From Gammaproteobacteria bacterium (GTDB lineage: Bacteria > Pseudomonadota > Gammaproteobacteria > GCA-001735895), in contig JALSKD010000193.1 of NCBI GenBank assembly GCA_026989015.1, forward strand, positions 1 to 37,444: DNA of 37,444 nucleotides, written 5' to 3'. The notes beneath the pieces are model-generated. The model was not told the origin of the DNA. It saw nothing but the letters and a program-made list of their open reading frames with translations, and ran no database searches. The position numbers and the translations under genes were made by a program. Shown piece after piece: positions 1 through 7,667 of the stretch (positions within the stretch are counted from its first letter, which is position 1; every line of letters begins with the position of its first letter).

Positions 1-133
1 CTGTGCAAAACTGGAATCTGACCTTGTCACAACTGGCGATACATTTTGACGGAAGACTGGGGAAACATATCGCTCTGTGAAATCACCTGACACAGAGTTT
101 TGAACACCCTCGTCATTCGGCCAAGCCACTGCA

Positions 134-151
134 TGTTGCAAATCTGCAACA
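134..151. promoter_or_regulatory. Palindrome, possible operator upstream of the porin promoter
   Basis: TGTTGCA (134-140) and TGCAACA (145-151) form a perfect 7-bp inverted repeat with a 4-bp spacer. The same TGTTGCAAA string recurs at 231-240 across the porin -35 element. Two copies, one of them on the promoter, suggest binding of a regulator. That is inference; no regulator is identified. Confidence 0.35.
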
Positions 152-232
152 CTCCGGAAGGCCTGTCGTGACGGGCTTCACGCAGATGTGCGGGGCCTTT
201 GCAGGCGGTTGTTGTTTTTTTGTAAAAAAGTG

Positions 233-260
233 TTGCAAAAAATCCAGCGGGGTGTATTCT
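233..260 (+). promoter_or_regulatory. Candidate sigma-70 promoter of the porin gene
   Basis: TTGCAA (233-238), a 16-bp spacer and TATTCT (255-260) resemble -35 and -10 boxes. Transcription would start near 267, leaving a leader of roughly 75 nt before the ATG at 341. The stretch just upstream is rich in T and A runs, like an UP element. Confidence 0.45.
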
Positions 261-340
261 TCGGCTCAGCGTTCGAAAGACGCGACACTAGTGAAAGTAA
301 ATATATTTATTTTTCGACACAACAAACGAGGGTAACTCAA

Positions 341-1216
341 ATGAAAAAGACTACCGCAATCCTGGCTTCAGCCGTTGCATTGGTCATGGCTGGCTCCGCC
401 ATCGCCGAGACTACCGTTTACGGCCGCGCCCGCATGGGACTGATTGTCTCTTCCGACAATGACAACGCTGTTGGCCTGATCAACGATTCTTCCCGTTTCG
501 GCTTCAAGGGTTCCGAGGATCTCGGCAACGGCATGTCCACCATCTACAAGTTCGAGTTGGGCTACAATGCTGACAACGCTTCTCAGGCTTCAGGCGTTTC
601 CACTCGCATTGGCATGGTGGGCCTGAAAGGCGATTTCGGTACCACTGCAATTGGTAACATGTGGGTACCGACCTACAACCTGGTTCGTGGCAACATCGAT
701 CCCTTCAACCACTTCGGCCTGGATCAGGGTTATGGCTTCCGCGGCCGCGCTGGTGATGCTCTGGCCTACGCCAACAGCTTTGGTGATGTGAAATTCCAAG
801 CCGCGATCGTATCCGTTGACAGCGGAACCGAAAGTGATCTGATGGACGGTTACAGTGTTGCCGTCAGCTTCCCGGCGGGTCCAGTGTCTATCGGTATTGG
901 TGTAGACAGTGATACCGACAACAGTGCAACTGCTCTGACCGTTGGCTACAAAGGCGATGGCTTTGGTGTTACTTTTGGCTATGAAGACGCTGAAGATCTG
1001 GGTGGCGACAAGGTTACCACTCTGGTTGGCACCATGGGTGTTGGCGCCAAGGGCAAGGCTCTGCTGCGCTGGTCCTCTATGGATAACGCCGATGTTGATG
1101 GCGTCACTCTGGGTTACCACCACGCTCTGAGCAAGCGCACCAAGGTTTACGTCGAGAACAGCTCCGGCGACCTGCGCACCGATGCTACCATTATCGGTCT
1201 GCGTCACGACTTCTGA
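341..1216 (+). CDS. Gram-negative porin (general diffusion type)
   Basis: The protein is 291 aa. It starts with a clear signal peptide (MKKTTAILASAVALVMAGSA, cleavage after AIA), followed at once by a first strand of TTVYGRARMG type as in the Neisseria/Burkholderia porin family. Alternating hydrophobic and polar strands run throughout, and it ends in Phe (LRHDF), the usual C-terminal signal for BamA-dependent insertion. It should form a trimeric 16-strand channel for small hydrophilic solutes in the outer membrane. At 291 aa it is somewhat shorter than the 330-390 aa typical of the family. ATG 341 is chosen because the signal peptide begins there and GAGGGT precedes it; the open frame reaches back to 188 without porin-like sequence. 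It is monocistronic, with its own promoter and terminator. Substrate specificity cannot be read. Confidence 0.88.
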   Translation: MKKTTAILASAVALVMAGSAIAETTVYGRARMGLIVSSDNDNAVGLINDSSRFGFKGSEDLGNGMSTIYKFELGYNADNASQASGVSTRIGMVGLKGDFGTTAIGNMWVPTYNLVRGNIDPFNHFGLDQGYGFRGRAGDALAYANSFGDVKFQAAIVSVDSGTESDLMDGYSVAVSFPAGPVSIGIGVDSDTDNSATALTVGYKGDGFGVTFGYEDAEDLGGDKVTTLVGTMGVGAKGKALLRWSSMDNADVDGVTLGYHHALSKRTKVYVENSSGDLRTDATIIGLRHDF

Positions 1217-1242
1217 TCGGTACTCCCGATACGAAGTTCAGG

Positions 1243-1266
1243 AGGGCGCCTTCGGGCGCCCTTTTT
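1243..1266 (+). terminator. Rho-independent terminator of the porin gene
   Basis: AGGGCGCC (1243-1250), a TTCG tetraloop and GGCGCCCT (1255-1262) are followed by a T run. It lies 27 bp after the porin stop codon. Confidence 0.9.
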
Positions 1267-1301
1267 CATTTCTGCACGAAACCCTGTACCACTGATCCAG
1301 T

Positions 1302-1925
1302 ATGGCCCAATACTTCGAAATCCATCCCGACAATCCGCAGAAACGGCTGATCCAGCAGGCGGTGCAGATCATCGACCGGGGTGGCCTGATCATCTACCCG
1401 ACCGATTCCAGCTATGCGCTGGGCTGTCACATCGGGGACAAGCGGGCGATGGAACGCATCCAGCGCCTGCGCAAGGTGGACAGCAAGCACCATTTCACCC
1501 TGGTCTGCAGCGACCTTTCCGAGATCGGTACCTATGCCAAGGTGGACAATTCCGCCTACCGCCTGATGAAGGCCCTGACGCCCGGACCCTATACCTTTCT
1601 GTTGCCGGCCACCTCCGAGGTGCCGCGAAGGCTGATGAACCCGAAACGCAAGACCATTGGTGTCCGTGTGCCGGATCACCGCATCACCCATGCGCTGCTC
1701 GAGGAGCTGGGCCAGCCGATCATGAGCAGCACCCTGATCGAGCCGGGTGCCGACTTGCCGCTGGACGATCCGGAAGAAATCCGCGAGAAATACCAGAAAC
1801 AGGTGGATCTGATCATCGACGGCGGCCACTGTGGTCATGAGCCGACCACGGTCATCAGCCTGATCGACGGCACCCCCGAAATCGTGCGCAAGGGCAAGGG
1901 AGATATTGCCTTTCTGGAAGACTAG
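1302..1925 (+). CDS. yciO: Sua5/YciO/YrdC-family protein, YciO-like
   Basis: The protein is 207 aa and a full-length match to the YrdC/Sua5 fold. The N-terminal block with YPTDSSYALGC is the nucleotide/threonine-binding motif, followed by the lysine-rich KRKTIGVRVPDH block and PIMSSTL, as in E. coli YciO. YrdC/Sua5 enzymes make threonylcarbamoyl-AMP for tRNA t6A37. YciO relatives share the fold, but their physiological role is less settled, so the enzyme name is withheld. The gene sits in front of trpS-scpAB-rluB, a common arrangement in gammaproteobacteria. The ATG at 1302 lacks a strong Shine-Dalgarno sequence; no better start exists upstream because the porin terminator lies there. Confidence 0.85.
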   Translation: MAQYFEIHPDNPQKRLIQQAVQIIDRGGLIIYPTDSSYALGCHIGDKRAMERIQRLRKVDSKHHFTLVCSDLSEIGTYAKVDNSAYRLMKALTPGPYTFLLPATSEVPRRLMNPKRKTIGVRVPDHRITHALLEELGQPIMSSTLIEPGADLPLDDPEEIREKYQKQVDLIIDGGHCGHEPTTVISLIDGTPEIVRKGKGDIAFLED

Positions 1926-1998
1926 AGCCGCTCAGTCCATCCTGGTCGTGTCCGCTCCAGAGACGGCCGATATCAATGGATTCCCCCCGTTGGCCCCG

Positions 1999-2004
1999 TA
2001 TAAT
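1999..2004 (+). promoter_or_regulatory. Candidate -10 box in front of trpS
   Basis: A perfect TATAAT lies between yciO and trpS. The -35 region, around 1976-1982, is a poor match. If used, transcription begins near 2010. This falls downstream of the ATG at 1976 and so favours the TTG start of trpS at 2036. Confidence 0.4.
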
Positions 2005-2035
2005 AGACGGCCGTTTCATCATTCAGGGTCCATCG

Positions 2036-3253
2036 TTGAACACATCCGTCAGTCAGAATTCCCGCGTGCTGTCCGGCATGCGGCCCACCGGCCTGTTGCA
2101 TCTGGGTCATTACCACGGCGTCCTCAAGAACTGGATCGAGCTCCAGCACAGCTACGAGTGCTTTTTCTTCGTGGCCGACTGGCATGCGCTGACCACCCAT
2201 TACGAAAACCCGGCCATCATTGCGCAGAGCAGCATCGATCTGGTCATCGACTGGCTGGCGGCCGGCGTCAACCCCGGATCGTCCACGCTGTTCATCCAGT
2301 CGCGGGTACCGGAGCATGCCGAGTTGTACACGCTGCTGGGCATGATCACGCCGCTGGGATGGCTTGAACGGGTGCCCAGCTACAAGGACCAGCAGGACAA
2401 GTTGAAGGACCGTGATCTCTCCACCATCGGTTTTCTCGGCTACCCTCTGTTGCAAAGCGCCGATATCCTGATCTACAAGGCCGGTCATGTGCCGGTGGGC
2501 GAGGATCAGGTGGCCCATGTGGAACTGACCCGCGAGATCGCCCGCCGCTTCAATCACCTCTACGGCAAGGAGCCGGATTTCGAGGAAAAGGCGCGCGCGG
2601 CAATCCGCAAGATGGGCAAGAAGAACGCGAAGATCTACAACGACCTGCTCAAGCGCTACCAGGAACAGGGCGAGGCGGAGGCGCTGGAGATCGGTTATGC
2701 CCTGCTCGATGCCCAGCAGAACATCAGCCTCGGCGACAAGGAGCGCCTGCGCGGCTATCTGGAGGGCGGCGGCCGCATCATTCTGCCCGAGCCGCAGGCC
2801 CTGCTCACCCGCGCCTCGAAAATGCCGGGCCTGGACGGCCAGAAGATGTCCAAGTCCTACAACAACACCATCGCCCTGCGCGAACCGCCGGATTCCGTGG
2901 AAAAGAAGATCCGCACCATGCCCACCGATCCGGCGCGGGTGCGCCGCAACGACCCGGGCGATCCGCAGAAATGCCCGGTCTGGCAGCTGCATGAAGTCTA
3001 CTCCTCCGACGACATCCGCCAGCAGGTGATCGAAGGCTGCACCACGGCCAGCATCGGCTGCCTCGAATGCAAGCAGTACATCATCGACGCGGTGATCGAG
3101 GAGCTCAAGCCCATACAGCAGCGCGCGCGTGAATACATGGACGATCTTGCCGGGGTGGAAAACATCATCAACGAAGGCTGCGAAGCGGCCCGTGATGTGG
3201 CCCGTGATACGATGGAGGAGGTGCGCAAGGCGATGGGCCTGACGCTGCGATGA
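2036..3253 (+). CDS. trpS: Tryptophanyl-tRNA synthetase
   Basis: This class I aminoacyl-tRNA synthetase charges tRNA-Trp with tryptophan. From a TTG start it is 405 aa. The HIGH-type motif HLGH is at residues 22-25, within SGMRPTGLLHLGHYHG, and KMSKS is at about 270-274. It belongs to the longer bacterial TrpS variant, with an extra segment (about residues 175-260) between the Rossmann halves compared with the roughly 330-aa E. coli enzyme. An in-frame ATG at 1976 would add 20 residues unlike the family. TTG 2036 is preferred because AGGG stands 7 bp before it and a TATAAT box lies between the two. The stop overlaps the scpA start (ATGA), so it is translationally coupled to scpA. Confidence 0.93.
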   Translation: MNTSVSQNSRVLSGMRPTGLLHLGHYHGVLKNWIELQHSYECFFFVADWHALTTHYENPAIIAQSSIDLVIDWLAAGVNPGSSTLFIQSRVPEHAELYTLLGMITPLGWLERVPSYKDQQDKLKDRDLSTIGFLGYPLLQSADILIYKAGHVPVGEDQVAHVELTREIARRFNHLYGKEPDFEEKARAAIRKMGKKNAKIYNDLLKRYQEQGEAEALEIGYALLDAQQNISLGDKERLRGYLEGGGRIILPEPQALLTRASKMPGLDGQKMSKSYNNTIALREPPDSVEKKIRTMPTDPARVRRNDPGDPQKCPVWQLHEVYSSDDIRQQVIEGCTTASIGCLECKQYIIDAVIEELKPIQQRAREYMDDLAGVENIINEGCEAARDVARDTMEEVRKAMGLTLR

Positions 3254-4056
3254 GCGATCTGTTCCAGCAGGCTGCCAACCAGTCGGAGATGCCCTTCGCG
3301 CTGGTCGAGGGCGAACCGCTGACCGTCATCCCGCAGGACCTCTACATCCCGCCGGACGCGCTGCTGGTGTTCCTCGAAGCCTTCGAGGGGCCGCTGGATC
3401 TGCTGCTCTATCTGATCAAGCGCCAGAACCTGGATATTCTCGACATTCCGGTGGCGGTCATCACCCGCCAGTACATGGAATACATCCACATGATGCAGGA
3501 ACTGGAGCTGGAACTGGCCGCCGAATACCTGGTGATGGCGGCGATGCTGGCCGAGATCAAGTCACGCATGCTGCTGCCGCGCCCGGTGGGCGAGGACGAC
3601 GAAGACGACCCGCGCGCCGAGCTGATTCGCCGCCTGCAGGAATACGAACAGTTCAAGCAGGCCACCGAGGATCTGGATGCCCTGCCGCGCATGGAGCGCG
3701 ACATCTTTCCGCCGCAGGCGGAACTGCCGCCGCTGGAGGTCGAGATCCCTCAGCCCGAGGTGTCGATCCGTGATCTGCTGCTGGCCTTTCGCGATGTGGT
3801 CAACCGCGCCGAGCAGTTCGCCAGCCACCATATCGAACTGGAACCGCTGTCGGTGCGCGAACGCATGTCGCTGGTGCTGCAACAACTCAAGCGGGACGGC
3901 TATACTGAGTTTCAGGCCTTCTTCAAGCCGGAAGAAGGCCGCATGGGCGTGGTGGTCAGTTTTCTGGCGATACTCGAACTGGTCAAGGAGTCGATGATCG
4001 AGCTGATGCAGAATGAACCCTATGCGCCCATCTATGTGAAACCCAAAGCCGCCTGA
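3250..4056 (+). CDS. scpA: Segregation and condensation protein A (kleisin)
   Basis: The protein is 268 aa. It is the kleisin subunit that, with ScpB, bridges the SMC ATPase in chromosome condensation and segregation. The diagnostic stretch is the FEGPLDLLLYLIKRQNLDI helix at about residues 39-57, then the AAEYLVMAAMLAEIKSRMLLP helix that contacts SMC. An acidic linker follows, then the C-terminal winged helix (VVVSFLAILELVKESMIELMQ). The start overlaps the trpS stop in ATGA, and scpB follows after 3 bp. In most gammaproteobacteria that have MukBEF this pair is absent, so the lineage appears to use SMC-ScpAB. Confidence 0.92.
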   Translation: MSDLFQQAANQSEMPFALVEGEPLTVIPQDLYIPPDALLVFLEAFEGPLDLLLYLIKRQNLDILDIPVAVITRQYMEYIHMMQELELELAAEYLVMAAMLAEIKSRMLLPRPVGEDDEDDPRAELIRRLQEYEQFKQATEDLDALPRMERDIFPPQAELPPLEVEIPQPEVSIRDLLLAFRDVVNRAEQFASHHIELEPLSVRERMSLVLQQLKRDGYTEFQAFFKPEEGRMGVVVSFLAILELVKESMIELMQNEPYAPIYVKPKAA

Positions 4057-4059
4057 ACC

Positions 4060-4743
4060 ATGGACAGTGACCGCCTCAAATCCCTGATCGAAGCGCTGAT
4101 CGGCGCCGCCGACCGGCCGCTCAGCGTAAACCAGTTGTTCGATCTGTTCGCCGGCGATCTGGAGCAGCCGGGCAAGGACGACATCCGCAAGGCGCTGCAG
4201 GAGCTGGTGGCAGAAACCGCTGATCGCGGCATGCAGATCAAGCAGGTGGCCAGCGGATTCCGCTTGCAGGTCAACCCCGAGCATGCCGCGCATGTCACCC
4301 GCCTGTTCCAGCAGAAGCCGCCCCGTTACTCCCGTGCATTGCTCGAAACCCTGGCACTGATCGCTTATCGCCAGCCGATCACCCGCGGCGAAATCGAGGC
4401 GATACGCGGCGTCAGTGTCAGCTCCAACATCATCAAGACCCTGCAGGAACGCGAATGGGTGCGCACCCTCGGACACAAGGATGTACCGGGCAAACCGAGC
4501 CTCTACGGCACCACCGCGCAGTTTCTCGATTACTTCAACCTCAAGTCCCTCAATGAGTTGCCCACCCTGTCCGAGATCAAGGACCTGGACCGCTTCCATC
4601 CCGAGCTGGCCTTCAGCGATGACCGGCCGCCCGAGGATCCTGCGCCGGCCGACGACGCTCGCGCCGAGGAAGCACTGGATGCACCGGACCGGCGGGAGGC
4701 ATCCGGGCAGGCGGTGGATACCGCCGGCGAGGAACCGGCATGA
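4060..4743 (+). CDS. scpB: Segregation and condensation protein B
   Basis: The protein is 227 aa and is the partner of ScpA in the SMC condensin complex. Two winged-helix domains are visible: an N-terminal one with DRPLSVNQLFDLF, and a second with RYSRALLETLALIAYRQPITRGEIEAIRG, the family hallmark, followed by YGTTAQFLDYFNL. The C-terminal roughly 45 residues are acidic, Ala/Pro-rich and probably disordered. It overlaps the next gene by 4 bp (ATGA), which suggests coupled translation. Confidence 0.92.
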   Translation: MDSDRLKSLIEALIGAADRPLSVNQLFDLFAGDLEQPGKDDIRKALQELVAETADRGMQIKQVASGFRLQVNPEHAAHVTRLFQQKPPRYSRALLETLALIAYRQPITRGEIEAIRGVSVSSNIIKTLQEREWVRTLGHKDVPGKPSLYGTTAQFLDYFNLKSLNELPTLSEIKDLDRFHPELAFSDDRPPEDPAPADDARAEEALDAPDRREASGQAVDTAGEEPA

Positions 4744-5723
4744 GCCGTCGTCATCTGCGCAGTCTGTTGATGCTGTTGCTGGCGACCGTGTTGCTGACTG
4801 CCTGCAGCCCGCGTGGCAAGGAGCTCAAGCGCTGGCTGCATGAAGATACCGGAGCCTACAGCGCGGCCTTCTCCGACGACGGCAGGTACCTGCTCACTGG
4901 CTCCATCGGCGGTTACGGCCGGGTCTGGGATCTGGAAAACAACAAGGTGCTCTACAGTGTGCAGCATGAGGACAGCAGCGAAGGCGGCATCATCGGTGCC
5001 GATTTTTCCGCCGACGGCCGCGTTCTGGTAGTGATCGAGCCGGACTTCGTCTCCCGCTGGCGGGTATCCGACGGCAAGCTGCTTGGCTTCTGGAAATGGC
5101 CCGACCTGCGCGCGGTGGCGGTCTCCGCCAATGGCCGTTATGCCCTGCTCGGCATGAAACAGAACCAGTCGATCTACTTCGACATGCAGGCCGGCAAGAT
5201 GGTCTATGCCTTCCCACACCGCGAAAAGGTCAACAGCGTGGCCCTGTCGAAGGATGGACGCTTTGCCCTCACCGGTTCCGACGACTGGCATGCCAGCCTG
5301 TGGAATCTGTCCACCGGCGAGCATGTCTGGTCGAAGAACATGGGTTACAAGGTGGCTCAGGTGGCGCTTTCCGATGACGGTGAATTCGCCATGGCCAATG
5401 CCTACATCGGCCCGGCGCGGATCTTCGCCACCGACGGCGAAGGCAGCACGGTCAGCGAACTGGCGGTGCCGGTGCGTGGCGTCACCTTCACCTCGGTGGA
5501 TTTCTCCGATGATGGCCGGTTGCTGGCCACCGGACGCGCATCGCGCGGCATCGATGTCTGGGATGTACGCAGCGGCAAGAGCCGGAAATTCTGGGTACCG
5601 CCGTCGAAGCAGTACTTCCAGCCCGATGCGGCAACCATCATCGCCATCAACATCAATCCCGGCAACAGGACCCTGCTCAGTGAAAGCTCGACCGGCATCG
5701 GTCAGCTGTGGTCGCTGGACTGA
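4740..5723 (+). CDS. WD40-repeat outer-membrane lipoprotein, function unknown
   Basis: The protein is 327 aa. It has a lipoprotein signal ending in LLTAC, with the lipidated Cys at residue 22 and Ser at +2, which predicts outer-membrane sorting. The rest is a run of about six WD40-like blades; recurring signatures are FSDDGRYLLTGS...GRVWDLE, LSKDGRFALTGSDDWHASLWNLS and FSDDGRLLATGR...DVWDV. It should fold as a beta-propeller facing the periplasm, but no partner can be named. BamB is also a propeller lipoprotein, but its repeats are PQQ-like, not WD40. The gene is tightly embedded between scpB (4-bp overlap) and rluB (1-bp overlap), so it is co-transcribed with chromosome-segregation and rRNA-modification genes. 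Confidence 0.8.
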   Translation: MSRRHLRSLLMLLLATVLLTACSPRGKELKRWLHEDTGAYSAAFSDDGRYLLTGSIGGYGRVWDLENNKVLYSVQHEDSSEGGIIGADFSADGRVLVVIEPDFVSRWRVSDGKLLGFWKWPDLRAVAVSANGRYALLGMKQNQSIYFDMQAGKMVYAFPHREKVNSVALSKDGRFALTGSDDWHASLWNLSTGEHVWSKNMGYKVAQVALSDDGEFAMANAYIGPARIFATDGEGSTVSELAVPVRGVTFTSVDFSDDGRLLATGRASRGIDVWDVRSGKSRKFWVPPSKQYFQPDAATIIAININPGNRTLLSESSTGIGQLWSLD

Positions 5724-6553
5724 TGGCCCGGCTCGAAATCAAGCGCCCGATGGAACGCATCCAGAAGGTGCTGGCGCGCGAGGGCATCGCCTCGCGGCGG
5801 CAGATCGACCAATACCTGGAAGAAGGCCGCATTCAGGTCAATGGCCGAGTGGCCAAACCCGGCGAGCGCATCAGCGGACAGGAACGCATCAGCCTCGACG
5901 GCAAGCCGCTGCGGATCGCCCGTCACCGTCCAAGGCCCAAATTGCTGATGTACCACAAGCCGGTGGGCGAAGTGAGCACCCGCGAAGATCCGGAAGGCCG
6001 CCCCACCGTCTACCGCAACCTGCCTGGCCTGCAACACGGCCGCTGGATCGGCATCGGCCGTCTCGACATCAACACATCGGGTTTGCTGCTGTTCACCACC
6101 GACGGTGAGCTGGCCAACCGGTTGATGCACCCGTCCTTCGAACTGGAACGGGAATACGCCGTACGCGTACGCGGCGATGTGACGCCGGAAAAACTGGAGC
6201 GCCTGAAGACAGGCATCGAGCTGGAGGACGGCCCGGCCCGTTTCGAGCAGATCGTCGATGTCGGCGGCGAGGGCAGCAACCACTGGTACCATGTCATTCT
6301 GCGCGAAGGCCGTAACCGCGAGGTGCGCCGCCTGTGGGAAGCGGTGGATACCGAGGTCAGCCGCCTGGTGCGGGTGCGTTACCACTGTTTTCAGCTGCCC
6401 AAGTGGCTGAAACCCGGCAAGTGGCGCTTTTTCGAGGACGAAACCGTCAAGCGGCTGTACCAGGATCTGGGCCTCGACTACCCTCAGAAGGAAGGTGTGC
6501 GTGGTGGGCGCGATAGCGGTCGCAAGCGCAAGTCCTCCCGGCGCCGCCGCTGA
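5723..6553 (+). CDS. rluB: 23S rRNA pseudouridine synthase RluB
   Basis: The protein is 276 aa. It converts U2605 (E. coli numbering) of 23S rRNA to pseudouridine. There is an N-terminal S4 RNA-binding domain (ERIQKVLAREGIASRRQIDQ through the IQVNG loop), then the RsuA-family catalytic domain with GRLDINTSGLLLFTTDG carrying the catalytic Asp, and the HVILREGRNREVRRLWEA motif. The C-terminus is an Arg/Lys/Ser-rich tail (RKRKSSRRRR) that may add RNA affinity. ATG 5723 overlaps the preceding stop (TGATG). A second in-frame ATG at 5750 also fits the family's N-terminus. The position after scpB is the usual one. Confidence 0.9.
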   Translation: MARLEIKRPMERIQKVLAREGIASRRQIDQYLEEGRIQVNGRVAKPGERISGQERISLDGKPLRIARHRPRPKLLMYHKPVGEVSTREDPEGRPTVYRNLPGLQHGRWIGIGRLDINTSGLLLFTTDGELANRLMHPSFELEREYAVRVRGDVTPEKLERLKTGIELEDGPARFEQIVDVGGEGSNHWYHVILREGRNREVRRLWEAVDTEVSRLVRVRYHCFQLPKWLKPGKWRFFEDETVKRLYQDLGLDYPQKEGVRGGRDSGRKRKSSRRRR

Positions 6554-6557
6554 AGCG

Positions 6558-7199
6558 ATGGACCTTCAGGCCCTCTACCAAACACTGCTGAGCCATTATG
6601 GCGAGCAGTCCTGGTGGCCGGCGGACGGTCCCTTCGAAGTCACCGTCGGTGCCATCCTCACCCAGAACACGGCCTGGAGCAATGTCGAAAAGGCGCTCGA
6701 CAGCCTTCGCGCCGCCGATGCCCTGAACCCCGAAGCTCTGTCCACGATGGATACCGACCGGCTGGCGGCACTGATCCGGAGCTCCGGCTACTACAACCAG
6801 AAGGCGCGTCGCCTGTCCGGCTTTGCCCGCTGGTACCGGGAGCAGGGTGGCCATGAAGTCCTGCGCCAGCGCCCCACGGAGACATTGAGGGCTCAATTGC
6901 TGGCACTGCACGGCATCGGCCCGGAAACCGCCGACGACATGCTGCTCTATGCCTTCGATCACCCGGTGTTCGTCATCGACAGCTATACCCGCCGCCTGTT
7001 GCAACGGCTGCGCCTGATCGCGGGCGACGAGCCCTATGACCGGCTGCAGGCCGGCTTCCATCAGGCCCTGGCCCCTGAGGTAGCGACCTACCGCCAATAC
7101 CATGCGTTGATCGTCGAACACGCCAAGACACACTGCCGCAAGCGACCGTCCTGCGCCCAGTGCCCGTTGTCGGACAGCTGTGCGGAGGCTTCGGCATGA
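6558..7199 (+). CDS. Endonuclease III-like HhH-GPD protein with Fe-S cluster (MagIII-like)
   Basis: The protein is 213 aa. The HhH-GPD fold of DNA glycosylases is plain: GAILTQNTAWSNVEKAL near the N-terminus, helix-hairpin-helix LLALHGIGPETADDML (about 114-129), the catalytic Asp in VIDSYTRR (D141), and C-terminal cysteines 193, 199, 202 and 208 for a 4Fe-4S cluster. In E. coli Nth the hairpin carries the catalytic Lys (GRKTA); here that place is Glu (GPETA, E123). This predicts a monofunctional glycosylase without lyase activity, as in the Helicobacter 3-methyladenine glycosylase MagIII subgroup. The substrate is inferred, not proven. ATG 6558 begins 5 bp after the rluB stop; the open frame upstream is rluB in another frame. 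Confidence 0.82.
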   Translation: MDLQALYQTLLSHYGEQSWWPADGPFEVTVGAILTQNTAWSNVEKALDSLRAADALNPEALSTMDTDRLAALIRSSGYYNQKARRLSGFARWYREQGGHEVLRQRPTETLRAQLLALHGIGPETADDMLLYAFDHPVFVIDSYTRRLLQRLRLIAGDEPYDRLQAGFHQALAPEVATYRQYHALIVEHAKTHCRKRPSCAQCPLSDSCAEASA

Positions 7200-7666
7200 C
7201 TCGACGCAGGCAAGGTGCGCAACCCGTAGGCAGCCTGTTTGCCGACCTCTTGCCCGAGGATTTCACGCGCCAGCGGGTACTGATCGAGCAGTACCAACAG
7301 TTCTTCAATCAGCTGGAGTCTGATCCGGTGCTGTCTGCGGTGCGGGTACTGCATGTGGGCGAGCCGGTGCTGTCGCTGGCGGTGCCCAGCCCGGCCCAGG
7401 GGGGCTGGCTGCGCCAGCACCGGCGGGAGCTGGAGCAGGCCCTGAGCGAGCAGTTCGGGAAACACCACGAGCTGAATGTCCGGGTCGACCCCGCAATGAT
7501 GACACCGGCAAAACCGGCCCCGCGCATGACAGCGGCGCAGCCGGTCAGTGAGCAGACCGTTGAGCGAATCGAACGCAGCGCCCGATCACTGGGCGACGAT
7601 GCGCTGGGGCAGGCCATGCGCCGGCTGGCCGAAAGCCTGAAAAAACACTGCCGACGAGACGATTGA
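7196..7666 (+). CDS. DciA-like (DUF721) protein
   Basis: The protein is 156 aa. A central block of about residues 25-92 fits the DUF721/DciA pattern: a helix, then VGEPVLSLAVPSPAQGGWLRQHRRELEQAL with the characteristic strand-turn-helix, ending in a strand (ELNVRVDP). DciA is the ancestral loader of the replicative helicase DnaB in bacteria without DnaC. The C-terminal helix (VERIERSARSLGDDALGQAMRRLAESL) is seen in some members. In gammaproteobacteria dciA is more often near lpxC/secA, so this could be a DUF721 paralogue rather than the loader itself. The start overlaps the preceding stop (ATGA). It converges on the minus-strand gene that ends at 7668, with no terminator visible between them. 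Confidence 0.6.
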   Translation: MTRRRQGAQPVGSLFADLLPEDFTRQRVLIEQYQQFFNQLESDPVLSAVRVLHVGEPVLSLAVPSPAQGGWLRQHRRELEQALSEQFGKHHELNVRVDPAMMTPAKPAPRMTAAQPVSEQTVERIERSARSLGDDALGQAMRRLAESLKKHCRRDD

Positions 7667-7667
7667 T

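Larger units (their letters stand above)
1..340. other. Non-coding upstream region of the porin gene
   Basis: No convincing gene is seen in this stretch. An open frame continues upstream of the porin start, but its residues do not resemble a porin leader. The region holds a stem-loop at 73-97 (CTCTGTG / CACAGAG followed by TTTTG) that could end an upstream transcript, a palindrome at 134-151, and a promoter at 233-260, all described separately or here. Confidence 0.6.

Noticed and set aside
188-340. N-terminal extension of the porin
   Set aside because: The extra 51 codons are unlike a porin, cover the promoter, and would bury the signal peptide.
1973-2992. Long antisense frames opposite trpS, and similar ones opposite scpA, thrS, ribD and others
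   Set aside because: GC-rich coding DNA commonly opens long antisense frames. None shows family motifs or proper starts.
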